64,000 nt of DNA, taken from assembly GCF_023073915.1 (NCBI RefSeq), contig NZ_JADPKK010000019.1, forward strand, positions 62,001-126,000, given 5' to 3'. The position numbers and the translations under genes are program-made. The stretch is from Bradyrhizobium sp. 149 (GTDB lineage Bacteria; Pseudomonadota; Alphaproteobacteria; Rhizobiales; Xanthobacteraceae). This document shows positions 59,968 to 64,000 of this stretch, one piece after another. Below the pieces are notes generated by a model that made no database searches, had not been told where the DNA came from, and saw only the letters and a list, made by a program, of their open reading frames with translations. How positions within the stretch are numbered: the stretch's first letter is position 1; each line of letters starts with the position of its first letter.

Positions 59968-61370
59968 CCGCCCAGCGTGACGTTGATTTGCTGGCCGCCA
60001 CGCACCAGCGTGATGCGCCAGATGCGCTGGCGCTCGGCGGCCGCCTTTTCGAGGTCGCTGGTCTTGCTGATCTTTTGGTTGTTGACCGCCAGGATGACGT
60101 CGCCCTTCTGGAACCCGACATTCGCGGCCGCGCTGTCGCCGCCGAGATCGGTGACCACGACGCCCTCGGTGTCGGCGTCCAGATGCAGTTCGTCGGCGAG
60201 CGCCGGGGTGATGGTCGAGACCTTCGCGCCTTGGAGAGGCGAGCGCGCGGTGATGACAAGCTCGTTGCGGCCGGTATCGGGCGCAGCGTCCAGCGCCACC
60301 ATCAGCTTGATGGGCTTGCCGCCGCGCTGCACGTCGATCTGCGCGGTGCCGCCGAGCGGCCGTGTGGCGAAGCGATAGTCGAAGGCGTTGGGATCATCCA
60401 CGGTCTGGCCGTCGATGGCGACGATCAGGTCGGAGGATTTCAGCCCGGCCTTGGCCGCCGGTCCGTTCGGAACGACGCTTGCGACCAGCGCGCCGGTCGG
60501 CGAACGCAGGCCAAGGCTTTCGGCGATCTCGGGCGTCACCGCCTGCAACTTCGCGCCTAGCCAGGGCCGCTTCACCGCTTTGCCGCCGCCCTTGGCGGAG
60601 GCGACGACGACGCGCACCATGTTGGCGGGGATCGCGAAGCCGATGCCCTGCGAACCGCCGGAGCGCGAATAGATCGCGGTGTTGATGCCCGCGAGCCTGC
60701 CGTTCATATCGACCAACGCGCCGCCGGAATTACCAGGATTGATCGCCGCATCGGTCTGGATGAAGAACTGGTAGTCGGTGATACCGACCTGCGTGCGCGC
60801 CAGCGCCGAGATGATGCCGTGGGTCACGGTCTGGCCGACGCCGAAGGGATTGCCGATCGCCAACACGACGTCGCCCACCATCAGCTCGTCAGAATTGGTG
60901 AATTCGAGAGCCGGAAACTTCTCTTTGGTGTCCTTCAGACGCAGCACCGCGAGATCGCTGCGAGAGTCCTTCAGCACGATCTCGGCCTCGAACTCACGCT
61001 TGTCCGACAGCGACACCTTGACCTGGTCGGCGCCTTCGATGACATGGACGTTGGTGACGACGAGCCCGGACGCATCGACGATCACGCCCGAACCAAGCGA
61101 GCGCTGCACCTGCTCCTGCTGCTGGCCGGGCACGCCGAAGAAGCGACGGAAGATCGGGTCGTCGAGCAGCGGATTGCGATTCTGCACCACCTTGGCGGCA
61201 TAGACATTGACGACCGCCGGCTGCACCCGCTGCACGATCGGCGCATAGGACAGCCGCAGTTCGGCGGGCGAGGACGGGACACGGCGATCCTGCGCGGCGG
61301 CCGGATCGAAGTTGGCCGAAAAGGCTATGCACAGTGCCGTGACGACGGCGGTCCAGGTCGATCGAAACAT
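59964..61370 (-). CDS. Periplasmic Deg/HtrA-type serine protease (DegQ/Do)
   Basis: 468 residues with signal peptide MFRSTWTAVVTALCIAFSAN. The trypsin-like domain shows the triad: His in VTNVHVIEGADQVKV, Asp in DSRSDLAVLRL, Ser in NPGNSGGALVDMN. Two PDZ domains follow (PTGALVASVVPNGPAAKAGL and ADTEGVVVTDLGGDSAAANV). The Q-linker before the protease (GVPGQQQEQVQRSLGSG) is the usual LA loop. It degrades or refolds misfolded envelope proteins. Upstream of rarA in one operon. Confidence 0.93.
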   Translation of the reverse strand: MFRSTWTAVVTALCIAFSANFDPAAAQDRRVPSSPAELRLSYAPIVQRVQPAVVNVYAAKVVQNRNPLLDDPIFRRFFGVPGQQQEQVQRSLGSGVIVDASGLVVTNVHVIEGADQVKVSLSDKREFEAEIVLKDSRSDLAVLRLKDTKEKFPALEFTNSDELMVGDVVLAIGNPFGVGQTVTHGIISALARTQVGITDYQFFIQTDAAINPGNSGGALVDMNGRLAGINTAIYSRSGGSQGIGFAIPANMVRVVVASAKGGGKAVKRPWLGAKLQAVTPEIAESLGLRSPTGALVASVVPNGPAAKAGLKSSDLIVAIDGQTVDDPNAFDYRFATRPLGGTAQIDVQRGGKPIKLMVALDAAPDTGRNELVITARSPLQGAKVSTITPALADELHLDADTEGVVVTDLGGDSAAANVGFQKGDVILAVNNQKISKTSDLEKAAAERQRIWRITLVRGGQQINVTLGG

Positions 61371-61677
61371 TCCTACCTCTCGGAAAAGACGCCGGAATAT
61401 AGGCGCGTTCGCCCGCCAATAGAAGGGCGCCCGGCAGCATATTCAGCCCCCTTTGGTGTGTCCGGCCTGCAAGCTCGGCGTGCGAAATAGCAATTGGCCG
61501 GGGCTGCGGATTGGCATGACGCGCGTCGTCTTGCATGGTGTCGTAAGGCGGATTCGGTCGCGGCGAACTTGCATCAGCGGGAACCGCGCAACCGGACGCA
61601 ACCGCGGGCAGTCATCGATCATGTCTAGGCTCTCCGCCAGCGACTTGGGGAAGTTCGTCAAACGATGGAGTGATGAC
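61371..61677. other. Divergent intergenic region between the Deg and porin genes
   Basis: 307 bases. An in-frame ATG at 61621 precedes the porin frame, but the signal peptide begins only at 61678. Promoters for both genes must lie here; no certain elements were found. Confidence 0.4.
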
Positions 61678-63291
61678 GTGAGCAGGACAAGAATTGCAGC
61701 CACGGCGATTGGTCTCGCCGGCGCGCTGGCGGCTTCGCAGGCCCAGGCCCAATCGGCAAGCAGCAGCGATCAGGAGATCGCGCTCCTGAAGCAGCAGTTG
61801 AAGATGCTGGAGCAGAAGCTCGACAAGCTCCAGAGTCAGACCGCCGCGAACACCGCGGCTACGGCAAGGGCCAGGACCGAGGCGAAGGCGGAGGCGAAAG
61901 CCGAAGCGCGTTCCGAAGCGAAGGCCGTCGTCGCCAACGCCAACGCGGCGATCCCGCTCAAGGGGCCGGCGCCCGCGTCCGGTGTCGTCGTGACGATGCC
62001 GAACAATCGGCCGACCATCTGCACTGCCGATGGGGCTAACTGCGTCGGCATCACCAGCCGCGTGCATTGGGATGTCGGCGGCTACGACTATCGGCCCAAC
62101 ACGGCGGCAACCGTGCCGCAAAAGCTCGACAGCGGCGAGAACGTCCGCCGCGCGCGGATCGGCGTCGCCGGCAAGTTCTTCAACGACTGGAATTTCGCGC
62201 TGGTCTACGACTTCGGCGGCTCCTCCGACGGATTTGGCGGCGCGGCTCCGGGCTCGCTGCCCGGCGGCGCCGTCTCCGGCGTCGAGAACGCCTATCTCAG
62301 CTACACCGGCCTGAAGCCGTTCGGCGGCCGAATGGCGATCGAGGCCGGCATCATGGACCTGCCCTACACCCTGGATGAGGCCACGAGCTCCAACGACACC
62401 ATGTTTATGGAGCGTGCCTCGGCCGGCATCGTCGCCACCAACATCGCCGCCGGCGACTTCCGCTCCGCCGTCGGCACACGCTGGTTCAACGACCAGCTCT
62501 GGATCGGCGGCTATGTCACAGGACCGTCGACCGGCGCGATCCACTCCGCCTCCAGCGCGGCACCAGCCGGGACGAGCGAACAATATGGCGCCGTGGCGCG
62601 TATTGCCGGCAACCCGATCAGCGGCAAGGATTACTCGGTGCATATCGGCGCCGACGCGGAATGGCTGATCCAGCCGCCGCGCAATCTGATCGCCAACACG
62701 CAGACGGTCACGCTCAGCGACCGTCCAGAATTGCGCCTCGACCCGACGGCACTGATCTCGACCGGCGCAATCCCCAACGTCTCGGGCGCGCAGGTCTACA
62801 GCGTCGAAGCGGCGGCGACCTATGGCCCGTTCATCGTTCAGGGGGAATACTTTTGGTACAACATCGACCGCACCGCCAACACCGGCGTGCCGCTGGTCGG
62901 CGCACCGAGCCTGAAATTCCAGGGCGGCTATGCGCAGGCCGGCTACGTGCTGACGGGTGAAGGCCGAACCTACAACGCAGCGAACGCGGCCTACAACGGC
63001 GTCAAGCCCGCGCATCCGTTCTCGCTCGATGGCGGCGGCTGGGGCGCGTGGGAGATCGCGGGACGCTTCTCGACGATCGACCTCAACGACCAGCTCGCGA
63101 GCGCCAATGGCATCGCCGGCGGAAGGCAGACCGTCTACACGCTTGCGCTCAACTGGTATGTCAACGGCAACGTCCGCTTCATGCTCGATTATCTGCATGG
63201 CAACGTGTCGAAGCAAGCCTCGCCCGTCTCGACCGCCGATGTCGGTTCGAAGTACGACGCGGTTGCCATGCGCACGCAGTTCGCGTTCTGA
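61678..63291 (+). CDS. Outer-membrane porin (phosphate-selective porin O/P type)
   Basis: 537 residues from a GTG at 61678, chosen because it starts the signal peptide (SRTRIAATAIGLAGALAAS) with GGAG upstream; an ATG at 61621 would leave residues before it. After the signal comes a coiled coil (SDQEIALLKQQLKMLEQKLD) and an Ala/Glu/Lys/Arg repeat (TEAKAEAKAEARSEAKA). The rest is a beta barrel (NFALVYDFGGSSDGFGG; MLDYLHGNVSKQASPVS; ending MRTQFAF with terminal Phe). Such trimers form channels for anions or other solutes; selectivity is unknown. Confidence 0.9.
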   Translation: MSRTRIAATAIGLAGALAASQAQAQSASSSDQEIALLKQQLKMLEQKLDKLQSQTAANTAATARARTEAKAEAKAEARSEAKAVVANANAAIPLKGPAPASGVVVTMPNNRPTICTADGANCVGITSRVHWDVGGYDYRPNTAATVPQKLDSGENVRRARIGVAGKFFNDWNFALVYDFGGSSDGFGGAAPGSLPGGAVSGVENAYLSYTGLKPFGGRMAIEAGIMDLPYTLDEATSSNDTMFMERASAGIVATNIAAGDFRSAVGTRWFNDQLWIGGYVTGPSTGAIHSASSAAPAGTSEQYGAVARIAGNPISGKDYSVHIGADAEWLIQPPRNLIANTQTVTLSDRPELRLDPTALISTGAIPNVSGAQVYSVEAAATYGPFIVQGEYFWYNIDRTANTGVPLVGAPSLKFQGGYAQAGYVLTGEGRTYNAANAAYNGVKPAHPFSLDGGGWGAWEIAGRFSTIDLNDQLASANGIAGGRQTVYTLALNWYVNGNVRFMLDYLHGNVSKQASPVSTADVGSKYDAVAMRTQFAF

Positions 63292-63332
63292 GGTGATCAC
63301 GTCCGGGAGCGGTACGGTCCGCTCCCGGATAT

Positions 63333-63710
63333 CTAGGCGGCGCGCTTCGGTTTCTTCACGATCACCGGCGCCGGCGCGCAGGAGAGCCGCTGCTGATGGC
63401 TCTCGCCCCAAGCCTTCAAGATGTCGATCACGGGCTTGAGGCTCTCGCCGAGCTCGGAGAGAGAATATTCCACGCGTGGCGGCACCTCGGCATAGACCTT
63501 GCGGATGACCAGCTTGTCCTCCTCCAGCGCGCGAAGCTGTTTGGTCAGCATGCGCTGGGTGATGCCGGGCACCCGGCGGCGTAGTTCGCCGAAACGGTGG
63601 GTGCCGCCCTGGAGGTGGTAGAGGATCACGCCCTTCCACTTGCCGTCGATGAGATCCAGCGTCGCCTCGACCGAGCAGCCTGGGCGACGGGCAAAATTGC
63701 GCCGTTTCAT
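63333..63710 (-). CDS. HxlR-family transcriptional regulator
   Basis: 125 residues from the ATG at 63710. The winged helix is typical: CSVEATLDLIDGKWKGVILY at the start, LRRRVPGITQRMLTKQLRAL as recognition helix and RKVYAEVPPRVEYSLSELGE as wing. One Cys near the N-terminus (PGCSVEA) is at the redox- or aldehyde-sensing position known in HypR and YodB. It is divergent from the oxidoreductase at 63832 and probably regulates it, as is common in this family. Confidence 0.92.
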   Translation of the reverse strand: MKRRNFARRPGCSVEATLDLIDGKWKGVILYHLQGGTHRFGELRRRVPGITQRMLTKQLRALEEDKLVIRKVYAEVPPRVEYSLSELGESLKPVIDILKAWGESHQQRLSCAPAPVIVKKPKRAA

Positions 63711-63831
63711 GCGTATTTTCCCAACAGTATCCAAACAGGGACTATATCCCCGAATTTACAGTACTTGCCAAATTGGAGCTAGAGCGACAGTTAGGGCGGC
63801 AGGCGACCACGCCATCTGATGGAGACAAGCC
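63711..63831. promoter_or_regulatory. Shared control region of the HxlR regulator and the oxidoreductase
   Basis: 121 bases between the divergent starts. It contains the A/T-rich patch ACTATATCCCCGAATTTACA and GTACTTGCCAAATTGGAGC, the part most likely to hold the operator. Exact promoter elements are not certain. Confidence 0.4.
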
Positions 63832-64000
63832 ATGAAGGCCGTCGGCTACAAGAAGTCGCTTCCGATCGAGGATCAGGACGCGCTGATTGATTTCGAGACC
63901 GCAAAGCCCGAGCCCAAGGGACGCGACATTCGCGTCGCCGTGAAGGCGGTCTCGGCCAATCCGGTCGATTACAAGGTGCGTAAGCGCGCCGCCCCGCCTG
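63832..64000 (+). CDS. Zinc-type alcohol dehydrogenase / quinone oxidoreductase (N-terminal part)
   Basis: The ATG at 63832 starts MKAVGYKKSLPIEDQDALID, then FETAKPEPKGRDIRVAVKAV and SANPVDYKVRKRAAPP at the window edge. This is the start of the medium-chain dehydrogenase family, close to zinc-binding alcohol dehydrogenase-like quinone oxidoreductases (the SANPVDYKVR phrase is typical). It is cut by the window end. Divergent from an HxlR regulator, a common pairing for genes induced by aldehydes or quinones. Confidence 0.85.
   Translation, partial: MKAVGYKKSLPIEDQDALIDFETAKPEPKGRDIRVAVKAVSANPVDYKVRKRAAPP

Overview
The window is a 64 kb chromosomal stretch of a GC-rich alphaproteobacterium, most probably Bradyrhizobium or a close relative. 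The lineage call rests on recognised patterns: several dispersed palindromic repeat families typical of Bradyrhizobium, a FixK/FNR-like box, and many small conserved secreted proteins of the type seen in that group. No database search was run. I see no CRISPR array, rRNA operon, prophage or intact insertion sequence. One tRNA (Arg, anticodon TCG) is present.

Layout. Positions 1-2,000 hold four tandem curlin-repeat genes, preceded in transcription order by a FixJ/NarL-type response regulator (2,092-2,745) and followed by a secreted protein cut by the window edge. A divergent MacAB-type export operon (3,347-6,716) ends with an orphan LuxR-type HTH gene. From 7 to 22 kb is a mosaic: a Bradyrhizobium-type repeat, an alkaline-phosphatase-superfamily enzyme, a 1-Cys peroxiredoxin, a chemoreceptor, a decayed photolyase, a histone H1-like protein, a DMT transporter, a frameshifted host-attachment gene, an AraC regulator, the tRNA and several small secreted or membrane proteins. 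From 22 to 26 kb are a GrlR-like gene, a PAS sensor kinase and an EamA transporter.

From 26.4 to 32.0 kb, all on the minus strand, lies an acyl-CoA catabolic cluster. It contains a thiolase-like protein whose stop overlaps the start of a DUF35/OB-fold partner, a MaoC-type hydratase and an SDR (together resembling the two halves of peroxisomal MFE-2), a DapA-family aldolase, and a Nudix hydrolase with a NUDT19-like interrupted Nudix box. Next come a convergent radical SAM / glycosyltransferase pair that looks less GC-rich than its surroundings, a fused indolepyruvate ferredoxin oxidoreductase and a tri-haem cytochrome c.

From 39 to 54 kb are housekeeping and detoxification genes: TRIC channel, PEP-mutase family, ABM and NIPSNAP proteins, ArsR regulator, two alpha/beta hydrolases, GST, propionyl-CoA carboxylase beta chain and a class D beta-lactamase, punctuated by dispersed repeats and one gene fragment. 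From 54 to 64 kb are FliK/FhlB flagellar genes, ATP12 chaperone, a pseudouridine synthase, RarA, a Deg protease, a porin, and an HxlR regulator divergent from an oxidoreductase that runs off the window.

The most notable items are the multi-curlin array, the split-MFE-2/aldolase-like cluster, the radical SAM-glycosyltransferase pair, and three decayed genes (photolyase, host-attachment protein, and a 3' fragment near 52.4 kb). I did not find a clear case of a wholly new system.
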